Shown: piece by piece, positions 8,596 through 17,878 of the stretch | Layout of the letters: each line of letters opens with the position of its first letter | Position numbering within the stretch: the stretch's first letter is position 1 | Origin: Asaia sp003994335 | GTDB taxonomy: Bacteria > Pseudomonadota > Alphaproteobacteria > Acetobacterales > Acetobacteraceae | Length of the DNA: 64,000 nt | Direction: 5' to 3' | Assembly: GCF_037151175.1 (NCBI RefSeq) | Contig: NZ_JBBCOR010000004.1 | Span: forward strand, 186,001 to 250,000 | Program-made: the position numbers and the translations under genes | Notes under the pieces: model-generated | Database searches by the model: none | Seen by the model: the letters and a program-made list of their open reading frames with translations, nothing else | What the model was told of the DNA's origin: nothing

Positions 8596-9072
8596 TCAGC
8601 CTGCTCTGAAATCACGCTTGCCACCGCTCTTGCCCATGAGGCGAACATTTTCGATCACCATGTCATGGCTGAGTGCCTTGCACATGTCATACAGGGTGAG
8701 GGCGGCAACGGTGGCGCCGGTGAGGGCCTCCATTTCCACACCCGTCTTGCCTTCGCATTTCACACGGCAATCGATGAGCGCGGTGCATCCCTCAATGGTA
8801 ATGTCGAGCTTGCATCCGGTCAGGGCGAGGGGGTGGCAGAGCGGAATGAGCTGCGCGGTCGATTTGGTTCCCATGATCCCGGCAAGCTGTGCCACGGTCA
8901 GCACGGCGCCCTTGCTGGTCATGTAGCCGGACTCGGCAAGGGACTGGGCGACATCGGGGGGGAAACGCAGCGTGGCGCGCGCATGGGCCTCGCGCCGGGT
9001 CACCTGCTTGTCGCCTATCTCGACCATGCGAGGCCGTTCGCCGTTTTCATCCACATGGGTCAGGGATGTCAT
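8596..9072 (-). CDS. moaC: Cyclic pyranopterin monophosphate synthase
   Basis: A 158-residue enzyme that forms cyclic pyranopterin monophosphate from the MoaA product 3',8-cyclo-GTP, the first dedicated step pair of molybdenum cofactor synthesis. Conserved stretches seen are KQVTRREAHARA, MTSKGAVL, the IPLCHPLALTG histidine motif, GVEMEALTG and TLYDMCKAL with the catalytic Asp/Lys. The length is normal for a MoaC without the MoaB fusion. It starts two bases after the moaA stop. Confidence 0.96.
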   Translation of the reverse strand: MTSLTHVDENGERPRMVEIGDKQVTRREAHARATLRFPPDVAQSLAESGYMTSKGAVLTVAQLAGIMGTKSTAQLIPLCHPLALTGCKLDITIEGCTALIDCRVKCEGKTGVEMEALTGATVAALTLYDMCKALSHDMVIENVRLMGKSGGKRDFRAG

Positions 9073-9073
9073 C

Positions 9074-10129
9074 TCAGCCTCCTATATAATACATCTCGAT
9101 GCGCTCTTGCGGGTCATGCGCCCCTCCCGCCCGTGACGCAGGCGCCCCGTCATGGCGTTGTTCACTATAGCGATCTGCGCGGGCCTGCCAGATAGCGCGC
9201 AGCACTGCCTCGAGGTCTTCATCCGAGTTCTGGGCCAGGGCCGGGCGCAGATCTGTGCCCTGGCTGGCGAAGAGGCATGTGAAGATCTGCCCCTCCGATG
9301 AAAGGCGCGCACGCGAGCAATCGCCACAGAACGGGGCGGTGACAGAGGAAATGAACCCGATCTCACCGCCGCCATCCACGAACCGATAGCGCCGCGCCAC
9401 CTCACCTCGATAGAGCGGGGCCAGTGCCTCGACAGGCCAGGTCTCAGCGATGCGCGACAGGAGCTCGGCTGAGGGCACCACCTCTCCTTGCGACCAGTGA
9501 TTGCGGGTGCCAACATCCATGTATTCGATAAAGCGCAAGGTGACCCCGCTATGGCGGAAGCGCGCCGCCAGAGGCAGGATTTCGCTTTCATTCACCCCGC
9601 GCTGGATGACGGTATTGATCTTGATCCCGCCGGAGAAGCCGCGTTCCGCCGCCTGGTCGATGGCGGCCAGAACGGTCTCAACCTGAGCACGCCCGCCGCT
9701 CATGCGACTGAAAATTGCGGGATCGAGGGCATCGAGACTGATCGTGAGCCGGGTCAGACCAGCCTCGTGCAGCGCGTCGAGATGGCGGTCGAGGAGAACC
9801 GCATTGGTCGTGAGCGCCACATCATCAATACCCTCGAGCGCCACGAGGCGGGCAACCAGATCGGGCAGCCCCGGTCTCAGGAGCGGCTCCCCTCCGGTCA
9901 GACGCAATTTGCTGACACCCAGCCCCGCCGAGACACGCGCTATGCGGGTGATCGCCTCGAAATCGAGTCGTGCTGCGGGGTCGAGAAAGGCGAAATCGTC
10001 ATGGAACACCGATTGCGGCATGCAATAGGGGCAGCGAAAATTGCATCGGTCCATGACCGAAATGCGCAGATCATGCCAGGGGCGCGCAAGACGATCACGC
10101 GGCGCCGCTCGGGTCGTCTCACCACGCAT
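9074..10129 (-). CDS. moaA: GTP 3',8-cyclase (radical SAM)
   Basis: A 351-residue radical SAM enzyme that uses GTP to make 3',8-cyclo-7,8-dihydro-GTP. The N-terminal SAM cluster motif is Cys29-x3-Cys33-x2-Cys36 (RCNFRCPYC), followed by TGGEPLLR. The C-terminal cluster motif CGDCSRARLSSEGQIFTC binds the substrate-side [4Fe-4S], and the protein ends in Gly-Gly as MoaA proteins do. The start overlaps the moeA end by 11 bases, indicating coupled translation. No mogA/moaB gene is present in this operon. Confidence 0.96.
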   Translation of the reverse strand: MRGETTRAAPRDRLARPWHDLRISVMDRCNFRCPYCMPQSVFHDDFAFLDPAARLDFEAITRIARVSAGLGVSKLRLTGGEPLLRPGLPDLVARLVALEGIDDVALTTNAVLLDRHLDALHEAGLTRLTISLDALDPAIFSRMSGGRAQVETVLAAIDQAAERGFSGGIKINTVIQRGVNESEILPLAARFRHSGVTLRFIEYMDVGTRNHWSQGEVVPSAELLSRIAETWPVEALAPLYRGEVARRYRFVDGGGEIGFISSVTAPFCGDCSRARLSSEGQIFTCLFASQGTDLRPALAQNSDEDLEAVLRAIWQARADRYSEQRHDGAPASRAGGAHDPQERIEMYYIGG

Positions 10130-11318
10130 GAAAAACCAGGCCGGTCCCTGCGGACAAGGGCGTATCGCCCGGCGGCAAGGTCACAAGACCATCGGTCGCG
10201 CCGAGCCGATTGAAATCGCCGGAAGTCGTCATGGGGCATGGATAGGCAAGCGTCCGGCCTTGATCGTCATGACCGAGACGCACAGGGACGAAGCGCGTCA
10301 TGGTGGCGATGGGGGTGAGCGGCGCAGCGAGCATAACGTGGCGGGGCGGCAGATTCAGGCCCTGGGCATGCAACAGCGCCGGCACGACATGACGGCTGCA
10401 GCAGGCCAGAGCGGAAACAGGATTACCCGGAAGGGCGAAGACCGGCTGGCCGGATTTACCGATGCCGAACCAGAACGGCTTGCCCGGGCGCTGGGCCACC
10501 TTATGGAAAATCCGTTGCACGCCCAAGGCTGCAAGCACCTTGGGAACGAAATCGAAATCGCCCATGGAGACACCCCCGCTGAGCACCACGGCATCATGGG
10601 TATCGAGCGCTTCGTCGAGTTTGAGCGTCAGGATCGCCAGATCATCGGGCAGTGTCAGCAGGGTCTGTCGGGTGAGACCCCGGCGGGCGAGCGAGGCTGC
10701 GATGGCGTAGTCGTTCGAGCGTCTGATCTGCCAGGGAGCGACGGGCGCGTCGGGCGCTACCAGTTCATCCCCGGTTGAAATGACCGCGATAGAAGGAATT
10801 GCCGAAACCAGAGGCTGGCTGATCCCGTTCGCGGCCAGAACCGCCATCTCGGGCGGAGACAATATCAGGCCGCTTTCGAGTAACGCCGCACCCGCAGCGC
10901 AATCGGCTCCCATGGGGTGGATGTGCTGCCCACGTTTTGGAGAGACACCCTTCTGCAGGATGAGCGTATCTCCTTCCCGACGGTAATCCTCACGCGGGAT
11001 AACGGTATCAGCCCCACGGGGCAGGACCGCCCCTGTCATCACGGCCAGTGCCGCCTCATGGCCTGGGTCAAGGGTCAGAGGAGGGTGCCCGGCCGCCTGG
11101 GTACCGCTCAGAACCCAGGCTGTCTGTCTGTCACGCCAGGCGACGGCGATCCCATCAAGTATCACGCGGTCATAGGGAGGGAGGGCGCGCTCGGCATGAA
11201 CTGCCTGGCGCAGGACACGCCCGTACGCGGCTTCCAGCGGGACAGCCTCAACCGGAAACGGCGTCATGGCCTGCCGGATGAGTCGTTCGGCCATAGTTAG
11301 GGGCAGGAGATCACTCAT
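10119..11318 (-). CDS. moeA: Molybdopterin molybdotransferase
   Basis: A 399-residue MoeA that inserts molybdate into adenylated molybdopterin. Domain order is the usual one: N-terminal domain with LPPYDRVILDGIA, then the MoCF-binding domain with ISTGDELV, VLSGGVSMGDFDFV and FALPGNPVSAL, then a small C-terminal domain. The start at 11318 gives the typical length and an MSDLLPLTMAERLI opening; the open frame to 11504 adds a cysteine- and arginine-rich stretch absent from the family. It heads the moeA-moaA-moaC-moaD-moaE operon, so the promoter should lie just upstream of 11318. Confidence 0.94.
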   Translation of the reverse strand: MSDLLPLTMAERLIRQAMTPFPVEAVPLEAAYGRVLRQAVHAERALPPYDRVILDGIAVAWRDRQTAWVLSGTQAAGHPPLTLDPGHEAALAVMTGAVLPRGADTVIPREDYRREGDTLILQKGVSPKRGQHIHPMGADCAAGAALLESGLILSPPEMAVLAANGISQPLVSAIPSIAVISTGDELVAPDAPVAPWQIRRSNDYAIAASLARRGLTRQTLLTLPDDLAILTLKLDEALDTHDAVVLSGGVSMGDFDFVPKVLAALGVQRIFHKVAQRPGKPFWFGIGKSGQPVFALPGNPVSALACCSRHVVPALLHAQGLNLPPRHVMLAAPLTPIATMTRFVPVRLGHDDQGRTLAYPCPMTTSGDFNRLGATDGLVTLPPGDTPLSAGTGLVFHAW

Positions 11319-11747
11319 GGGCGTTCCATATGGGCATTCCGGCAGGGCACGCCAATGCGCCCGACCAGCATCCTGCGTGAGAGAAAGGTGATGCCCGACG
11401 ATCCGCCGGGCATCAAGTGCATCAAGAAAAGAGGGGCAGCGCATCGATGTCCTGCGGGAAGGGCCCTGTGCGTGGGCCGAAATGGTGGTGAGAAACGCTG
11501 CCATGCCGATTTACGGTGTGCCGGGCAGGGTGTGCCACATGAGAGCTTCTGTGCTGCGCGTCGGTCTGTGTCTTTCCCGTAACAGAAAACGCACTTCATC
11601 AAATGGCAAGTTTTGCAGGTGCAACCTATTCTCATCACAGCGCCTTGATCTGCGGAACGAAGGGTGAGGGGCGTGTGACAGTTCCGCGAAAGGCCAGACA
11701 TTCTCTGCAACGGATGATTGATGGCTTCTGGAAGCTATGCTAGTTCG
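11319..11747. other. Intergenic region between moeA and the efflux operon
   Basis: About 430 bases between two divergent operons. Short open frames occur on both strands, but none looks like a known protein or has a convincing ribosome binding site. The moeA leader must lie here. I could not recognise a molybdenum cofactor riboswitch by eye, and cannot exclude one. Confidence 0.4.
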
Positions 11748-11766
11748 TGACCGAACCGAACGGTCA
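11748..11766. promoter_or_regulatory. Operator-like palindrome upstream of the efflux operon
   Basis: TGACCG-aaccgaa-CGGTCA, a perfect 6-bp inverted repeat with a 7-base centre, lies 88 bases before the efflux adaptor start. Its size and symmetry suit a TetR- or MarR-type repressor of drug efflux. No regulator gene is adjacent, so the binding protein would be encoded elsewhere. Confidence 0.5.
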
Positions 11767-11854
11767 TTTTCAGATCAGGCGATGAGATTTCGGGGTAACG
11801 GACCCAAAAACTGAGTTGCTTCGGACAAAGCGGGGCAACGCCGAGAGGATGCAC

Positions 11855-12979
11855 ATGGCGCAGGGCGACGAGCAGGATAATCGCGCATCGCAGGGTGATG
11901 ACGGTAAGAGCGACAATCAGAACAACAAGAAGAACGGGGGCAAGAAACGCAGCCCGCTTCTGCGTGTGATCCTGATTCTCGTGGTCATCGTCGTGGCGAT
12001 CGCCTGGCTTGGATACTGGTTGCTGACACGCAACCAGATCGAAACGGATGACGCATACACGACAGGGCGCAAGGTCTCGATCGCCCCGCATGTGAACGGC
12101 TATGTCACGCAGCTTCTGGTCAATGACAACCAGTTCGTCCATGCCGGACAGTTGCTGGTCAAGATCGATGATCGCGACTACATCGCCTCGCTGCACAAGG
12201 CCGAGGCCAGCATCGCGCAGGCCCAGGCCAATTTCTCGGCTGCCCAGCAGATGCTTCAGGTGGCGCAACAGAACTATCCCGGTCGTCTGATCGCGGCAAA
12301 GGGTGCGCTGACCTCCGCCCAGGCCCAGCTTTTCAAGGCCGAAACGGATTATCGCCGCCAGCACAGCGTGTCGCGTGCAGCGACCACCCAGCAGGATATC
12401 GATTACTCGAAGGCAGCACTCGACCAGGCCCGCGCCGAAGTCATGCGCGCCGAGGGTGAATTCCAGCAGGCTACCCCGGTCAAGCCGAATATCGAAAACC
12501 AGCGCGATACGATGGCGCAGCAGAAAGCGGCTCTGAAGGCCGCCGAGGCCGATCTGGTGCAGGCCCAGCTCAATTATGGCTGGACTGAAGTGCGCGCGCC
12601 GCATGATGGCTGGATTTCGCAGCGTAATGTCGAGCAGGGTGATTTCGTCCAGACGGGTCAGAAGCTGTTTTCGATCGTCGAGCCTGAAGTCTGGGTCGTG
12701 GCCAATTACAAGGAGACGCAGATCACCAAGATGCGTCCCGGGCAGAAGGTCGAGATCGACGTCGACGCCTATCCCGGTCTGACTCTGCATGGCCATGTGG
12801 ACTCGATCCAGCTTGGGGCAGGCTCGGCCTTCAGTGCCTTTCCGCCCGAGAACGCGACGGGCAACTTCGTGAAGATCGTCCAGCGCGTACCGGTCAAGAT
12901 CCTGATCGATAGCGGGCTCGATCCCAACGTGCCGCTGCCTCTGGGTGTTTCTGTCGTCCCGACGGTGACTGTCCAATGA
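11855..12979 (+). CDS. EmrA-type membrane fusion protein (HlyD family)
   Basis: A 374-residue periplasmic adaptor linking an inner membrane exporter to an outer membrane channel. It has a charged 40-residue cytosolic N-terminus, one membrane helix (about residues 36-58), a lipoyl half-motif, a long alpha-hairpin of Ala/Gln-rich coiled coil (about 110-230), and the second lipoyl half with TEVRAPHDGWIS. The start at 11855 is chosen for GAGAGG seven bases upstream. Its stop overlaps the next start as ATGA, so adaptor and transporter are translationally coupled. Together with the two downstream genes it forms a complete tripartite pump. Confidence 0.9.
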   Translation: MAQGDEQDNRASQGDDGKSDNQNNKKNGGKKRSPLLRVILILVVIVVAIAWLGYWLLTRNQIETDDAYTTGRKVSIAPHVNGYVTQLLVNDNQFVHAGQLLVKIDDRDYIASLHKAEASIAQAQANFSAAQQMLQVAQQNYPGRLIAAKGALTSAQAQLFKAETDYRRQHSVSRAATTQQDIDYSKAALDQARAEVMRAEGEFQQATPVKPNIENQRDTMAQQKAALKAAEADLVQAQLNYGWTEVRAPHDGWISQRNVEQGDFVQTGQKLFSIVEPEVWVVANYKETQITKMRPGQKVEIDVDAYPGLTLHGHVDSIQLGAGSAFSAFPPENATGNFVKIVQRVPVKILIDSGLDPNVPLPLGVSVVPTVTVQ

Positions 12980-14556
12980 GCGACGCGTCCAGCGAAAACA
13001 ACCATGCCGACTGGAAGCCCAAAGCCAACCCCTGGTTGATTGCAGTGGTTGTGACGCTGGGCGCCTTCATGGAGGTGCTCGACACCACCATCATCAACGT
13101 GGCGCTCCCACATATTTCGGGCGCGCTCGGCAGTTCCTATGACGATGCCACCTGGGCGCTGACCTCCTATCTGGTTGCAAACGGGATCGTGCTGACCATT
13201 TCCGCATGGTTCGGCAAGCTTCTGGGGCGCAAGCGTTACTTCCTGATCTGCATCGCCATGTTCACGGTCTCGTCCTTCCTGTGTGGATTGTCGACGAGCC
13301 TGCCTATGCTGATCATCTTCCGCCTGATGCAGGGCTTTTTCGGGGGCGGTCTGCAGCCGAATCAGCAATCCATCATTCTCGACACCTTCCCGCCGGAAAA
13401 GCGCGGCGCGGCTTTTGGTCTGACCGCCATCGCCACCATCGTGGCCCCCATTCTCGGACCGCTGCTCGGGGGCTATCTGGTCGATAACTATTCCTGGCGC
13501 TGGATTTTCTATGTCAATGTGCCGTTCGGCATTCTCACCCTGGTTGGTGTTTCGGCCCTTGTCGAGGATCCGCCATGGGAAAAGCAGAAGCGTGAGAAAG
13601 TAGACGTCATCGGGATCTGCCTGATCTCTCTCGGTCTGGGTTGTCTCGAAGTCATGGCCGATCGTGGCGAAGACGATGACTGGTTCGGGTCGAATTTCAT
13701 CATCACCATGGCGGCGCTCGGTGTGGCCGGTGTGGTGGGCGCCGTCATCTGGCTGCTGCGCGCCAAGAACCCGCTTCTGAATCTGGCCATCTTCAAGGAT
13801 CGCAATTTCGCGGTCGGGACGTTCCTGATGGCCATGGTCGGCGGGCTGCTCTATGCCTCCGCCATCATCGTGCCCCAGTTCGCCCAGCAGGTCCTGGGCT
13901 ATACCGCCACGATCTCGGGTGAGGTTCTGGCACCTGGCGGCGCGGTCATCATCTGTCTGATCCCTATAGTCGGGAAGTTGATGGGCTTCATTCAGGTGCG
14001 CAACCTGATTGCCTTCGGCTTCTTCCTGATGGGGCTGGCGATGTTCTATTCGGCTCAACTCGTCCCCACCACAAGCTATGCCCATCTGGTCGAATACCGA
14101 ATCTTCCAGACCTCGGCCCTGGCTTTTCTCTTCGTGCCGATCTCGACGATCGCCTACTCGACCCTGCCCAAGGAACTGAACTCCGATGCGTCGGCCATGT
14201 TCAGCATGTCCCGCAACTATGTAGGGTCGCTGGCAATCTCTCTGGCCACGGCGGCAATCACTGAAACGAAGCAGGTGCGTCAGAGCCTGATGGTCCACTG
14301 GTCATCAGACTACAACGCCAATGGACAGGACTACCTGAATACGGTGCAGAAAGTCGCCACCGATGCAGGCATGACCTCATCGGCAGCGCATCAATATGCC
14401 ATCCACAGTTACTATCAGAGCTTCATGCAGCAGGTTTCCATGGTCGCCTACAACCAGACATTCATGGTGATCGGCATCATGGCGTTCTTCGTTGTTCCCT
14501 TCTGCTTCCTGCTCTCCCCTGTGGCCAAGAAAGGCCCGGCCGGAGGTGCCCATTGA
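12976..14556 (+). CDS. EmrB-type MFS drug exporter (DHA2, 14 TM)
   Basis: A 526-residue proton-driven multidrug exporter of the DHA2 family. It shows motif C-like FMEVLDTTIINVALPHI in helix 1, motif A-like GKLLGRKRYF, and about 14 hydrophobic segments. The length is normal for EmrB. A long periplasmic loop near residues 440-480 is rich in polar residues. It is the middle gene of the efflux operon, overlapping its adaptor by four bases and the outer membrane channel by one. Expected substrates are hydrophobic drugs, uncouplers or organic acids; the sequence does not say which. Confidence 0.92.
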   Translation: MSDASSENNHADWKPKANPWLIAVVVTLGAFMEVLDTTIINVALPHISGALGSSYDDATWALTSYLVANGIVLTISAWFGKLLGRKRYFLICIAMFTVSSFLCGLSTSLPMLIIFRLMQGFFGGGLQPNQQSIILDTFPPEKRGAAFGLTAIATIVAPILGPLLGGYLVDNYSWRWIFYVNVPFGILTLVGVSALVEDPPWEKQKREKVDVIGICLISLGLGCLEVMADRGEDDDWFGSNFIITMAALGVAGVVGAVIWLLRAKNPLLNLAIFKDRNFAVGTFLMAMVGGLLYASAIIVPQFAQQVLGYTATISGEVLAPGGAVIICLIPIVGKLMGFIQVRNLIAFGFFLMGLAMFYSAQLVPTTSYAHLVEYRIFQTSALAFLFVPISTIAYSTLPKELNSDASAMFSMSRNYVGSLAISLATAAITETKQVRQSLMVHWSSDYNANGQDYLNTVQKVATDAGMTSSAAHQYAIHSYYQSFMQQVSMVAYNQTFMVIGIMAFFVVPFCFLLSPVAKKGPAGGAH

Positions 14557-16172
14557 TGACCCCCTTCATGATTTTCCGGAGCTTCGCCTTGAAGACAGGC
14601 CGTTCCCCGCGCGCGCTCATGCTGTGCGGTGCTTCCCTCGCCATGGCCATCTCGCTTGGGGGCTGCGTGGGGCCCAAATACCAGAAGCCCGATCTTTGGT
14701 CGCCCAGCCAGTATGACATGCATGCTCACGCAGGTCAGGCAGGCAGTCGTACAACACCCGACGCCCCCGATCCAAACTGGTGGAAGATCTTCAACGATCC
14801 GACCCTGACCTCGCTCGAAACGCGCCTGGCTACACAAAATCTGAGCATTCAGCGTGCCACGGCCCAGCTTGCCCAGAGCCGTGCCCAGCTGCTGATGGCG
14901 GGTGCCGAGCGTTTTCCGGGGCTGTCAGCCAGCGGCTCCTATACGCGCTCGCAATACAGCACCAAGTCGCTGCAGCGCATCCTGTCCGGTGTCGCAAAGG
15001 ATAACGCTACGGCACTTGGCCAGCAGAACGCCAATTTGCTCGATCAGAGCGTCGGTAGTGCCACGATCCCAGTGCTGAACCAGTGGAAATATTCCATCGA
15101 CGCCCAATACGAGATCGATCTGTGGGGGCGTGTTGCACGGCAGTATGAGGCGGCAAAAGCCGATCTGCAGGCGAGCGACGAGCAACGCCGTGGCGTGCTG
15201 ATCGCGCAGCAGGCCGACATGGCGAATGATTACCTCACCCTGCGTGGCTTGCAGGAGCAACTGCGTATCACGCGGGCGAACCGGGACACGCAGGTCCGGA
15301 CGCTTTCCCTGGCAAAGGAGCGTCAAAAGACCGGTCTGGTGACCGAGCTCGACGTAACCAGTGCAGAGAGCCAGCTTGACTCGACCACGGCCCAGATCGC
15401 CCAGCTGGAGCAGCGCGTTGACCAGCAGATCAATGCGATCAGCCTGCTTCTGGGCTCACCGCCAGGAACGCTCAATGACGAGCTGACCCGTACGGCAGGC
15501 ATTCCGGTCGTGCCGCCGCGTGTGCCGGTGGGGGTGCCGTCCGAGCTGGCACAGCGCCGCCCGGATATTCGTCAGGCTGAAGCGCAGCTTCACGCCGCTG
15601 TGGCGAATGTGGCTGAGGCAGAGGCCGAGTTCTATCCCAAGGTCACGCTCAACGCTGATTTCGGACTGCAATCGCTCTCCTTCCGCGATCTCGGGTTCTG
15701 GAATGCGCGCGCCTGGAATATCGGGCCGTCCATCTCATTGCCGATCTTCCAGGGCGGACGGTTGCGCGGGCAGCTGATGCTCAACCGCTATGCCCAGAAA
15801 GCAGCGGCCATCACCTATCGTGAGACGGTGCTCGAGGCCTGGCGCGACGTCGATAATGCGCTCATCGCCTATCGTGACGAGCAGCATCGCCGTGACGGGT
15901 TGCAGGCCGCCGTGGAGGCGGGTCAGCGCGCGCTCAGCCTGTCTCAGGACCAGTATCGCAGCGGTCTGACGAATTACCTCAATGTCCTGTCAGCCCAGCG
16001 TGACCTGCTGTCGGCGCAGCTGCAGCTGGCGGATAGCACGACCACCATAGCAAGCAATCTGGCCCGACTTTACAACGCATTGGGTGGAGGCTGGGAAACG
16101 CAATTCCCGCAAGACAAGCCTGAAGACGCCACCATTCGCCAGCTGGGGGGAGATAGTCCCCGTCACGGCTGA
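14556..16172 (+). CDS. NodT/OprM-type outer membrane efflux lipoprotein
   Basis: A 538-residue TolC-like channel. The N-terminus has a signal followed by the lipobox LGGC near residue 36 and then VGPKYQKP, typical of the NodT family of RND/MFS outer membrane factors. Two internally similar halves carry the coiled-coil regions, with the family run LAQRRPDIRQAEAQL near residue 330. The ATG at 14556 shares one base with the emrB-like stop (TGATG). It completes the tripartite exporter and may also serve other pumps. Confidence 0.92.
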   Translation: MTPFMIFRSFALKTGRSPRALMLCGASLAMAISLGGCVGPKYQKPDLWSPSQYDMHAHAGQAGSRTTPDAPDPNWWKIFNDPTLTSLETRLATQNLSIQRATAQLAQSRAQLLMAGAERFPGLSASGSYTRSQYSTKSLQRILSGVAKDNATALGQQNANLLDQSVGSATIPVLNQWKYSIDAQYEIDLWGRVARQYEAAKADLQASDEQRRGVLIAQQADMANDYLTLRGLQEQLRITRANRDTQVRTLSLAKERQKTGLVTELDVTSAESQLDSTTAQIAQLEQRVDQQINAISLLLGSPPGTLNDELTRTAGIPVVPPRVPVGVPSELAQRRPDIRQAEAQLHAAVANVAEAEAEFYPKVTLNADFGLQSLSFRDLGFWNARAWNIGPSISLPIFQGGRLRGQLMLNRYAQKAAAITYRETVLEAWRDVDNALIAYRDEQHRRDGLQAAVEAGQRALSLSQDQYRSGLTNYLNVLSAQRDLLSAQLQLADSTTTIASNLARLYNALGGGWETQFPQDKPEDATIRQLGGDSPRHG

Positions 16173-16233
16173 TCACGTTATTGTTTGAGATCGCGAAAAT
16201 AATTCGACGATCTATTGGTGTCGGATAAGCTTT

Positions 16234-16260
16234 TCCATCTTGCTCATTGAGAAAGATGGA
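16234..16260 (+). promoter_or_regulatory. Leader hairpin just ahead of the zwf ribosome binding site
   Basis: TCCATCTT pairs perfectly with AAGATGGA across an 11-base loop. The right arm abuts the GGAGGAG ribosome binding site of zwf, so folding could limit ribosome access. No regulator is implied by the sequence. Confidence 0.35.
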
Positions 16261-16268
16261 GGAGCATC

Positions 16269-17774
16269 ATGTCGATAACCACTGACCAGCTTCAGAATGT
16301 CATCGGGCAAGCCTCCGGATCTCAACCCTGCAAGCTGGTCATTTTCGGGGCAGGGGGCGATCTGACGCGCCGCCTGCTTCTACCCTCTCTTTACGATCTC
16401 GCCGTGGCCGATGCCCTGCCGGCCGATTTCCAGGTCATTGCCGTCGACCGACCCGAGCAGACCGGAACCGAATGGGCTGCGCGGCTTTTCGGCTTGGCCG
16501 AACAGGACGCCAGGGATCCCTCCGCCGAGTTCTCCTGCCCCCATCTCGACCGTGATGTGTGGGACAAGGTGACAGCGCGGGCGCTCTATCTGCCCGGTGA
16601 TTTTACCCGACCCGATATCTTTGCTGCACTGGCCACGACCCTTGGGAACAGCAATGTCATTTTCTACATGGCGGTGGCCTCGCGCTTCTTCGCGCAGATC
16701 GCCTCCGGCCTGGGTCAGGCTGGCCTGCTCAAGGAGGATGGATGCTTTCGCCGCATCGTGGTCGAAAAGCCTTTCGGTCATGACCTGACGTCGGCACGGG
16801 AGCTCGACGGGCAGTTGCGGGCCCAGGCGCAGGAAAGCCAGATCTACCGGATCGATCATTTTCTGGGCAAGGAAGCCAATCAGGGCATCATGATCGCGCG
16901 TTTCTCGAACGTGCTGTTCGAGCCGATCTGGCGCCGCGAATATATCGATCATGTCCAGATCACAGCGTCGGAGACGATCGGTGTCGAGCAGCGCGGAGCG
17001 TTTTACGAGCGGACGGGCGCGTTGCGCGATATGGTGCCCAATCATCTTTTCGTCTTGCTCAGCCTGATTGCCATGGAGCCGCCAGCCTCCCTCGCAGCCG
17101 AGGCTGTCAGGCAGGAAAAGACGCGGCTCCTGCAGGCTATCAGACCGATCACGCCCGATGATTACGTTTCAGGGCAGTATGCGGATGGCGTTCTCAACGG
17201 AACCAAGGTGCCGGGTTATCGCAATGAGCCTGGCGTGGCATCTGACAGCGAGACCGAAACCTACGCCTCGATGCGGCTGTTCATAGATAACTGGCGCTGG
17301 GGCGGCGTGCCTTTTTATCTGCGCACAGGCAAGCGGCTCTCGGGGCGTCGAACAGAGATCAGTATTGTCTTCAAAAAGCCACCTTACGCTCTCTTCAATC
17401 AGGACATGAACGATCCGCGCATCGGCAATGTCATCCGGTTCCTGCTGGATCCCGTAAGGGGGGTATCGATCAATTTCGATGCCAAGCAGCCCGGACTTGA
17501 GGAGGCGATAGCCCCCGTGCGCAGCACGTTCCTTTATGATGATTTCTTCAAAAAGGAGCCGAATGTGGGCTACGAGGCGCTGCTGCACGACTGCATGGCA
17601 GGGAACCAGATGCTGTTCCAGAGTGCCGAGACCATCGAGGCCTCCTGGGCTGCGATCGATCAGATCGTCGATCCTGCCAAGTCTCCATGCCTCTATCCTG
17701 CAGGGTCACAGGGACCGGACGAGGCAGATGCCCTGCTTGCACGCGATGGTCGCCGCTGGCTTCCTGTCACCTGA
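16269..17774 (+). CDS. zwf: Glucose-6-phosphate 1-dehydrogenase
   Basis: A 501-residue enzyme that oxidises glucose 6-phosphate to 6-phosphogluconolactone, the entry to the pentose phosphate pathway, which is the main cytoplasmic sugar route in acetic acid bacteria. The coenzyme motif GAGGDLTRR spans residues 27-35, and the substrate motif RIDHFLGKE contains His197 and Lys201; His259 (PNHLF) fits the catalytic base. The length is normal. A strong GGAGGAG ribosome binding site lies upstream. The next gene, a GH15 glucosidase, follows after 104 bases in the same direction, so free glucose release and its oxidation may be co-expressed. Confidence 0.97.
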   Translation: MSITTDQLQNVIGQASGSQPCKLVIFGAGGDLTRRLLLPSLYDLAVADALPADFQVIAVDRPEQTGTEWAARLFGLAEQDARDPSAEFSCPHLDRDVWDKVTARALYLPGDFTRPDIFAALATTLGNSNVIFYMAVASRFFAQIASGLGQAGLLKEDGCFRRIVVEKPFGHDLTSARELDGQLRAQAQESQIYRIDHFLGKEANQGIMIARFSNVLFEPIWRREYIDHVQITASETIGVEQRGAFYERTGALRDMVPNHLFVLLSLIAMEPPASLAAEAVRQEKTRLLQAIRPITPDDYVSGQYADGVLNGTKVPGYRNEPGVASDSETETYASMRLFIDNWRWGGVPFYLRTGKRLSGRRTEISIVFKKPPYALFNQDMNDPRIGNVIRFLLDPVRGVSINFDAKQPGLEEAIAPVRSTFLYDDFFKKEPNVGYEALLHDCMAGNQMLFQSAETIEASWAAIDQIVDPAKSPCLYPAGSQGPDEADALLARDGRRWLPVT

Positions 17775-17878
17775 ATGAATTCGGCATGTTGTCGCATGGG
17801 GGCGATGTCCCCGCGACAATGCTGCTTATCCTCCCCCTTATCAGCCTGATGAAAAGGGCTGGGTCGAAAGAACTGATG

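Noticed and set aside
11319..11747. Molybdenum cofactor riboswitch in the moeA leader
   Set aside because: The region is long enough, but I could not identify the conserved core by eye, so I do not claim it.
12769..14298. A 509-codon open frame antisense to the MFS exporter
   Set aside because: It mirrors codon bias of the real gene, is rich in His, Asp, Gln and Arg, and resembles no protein.
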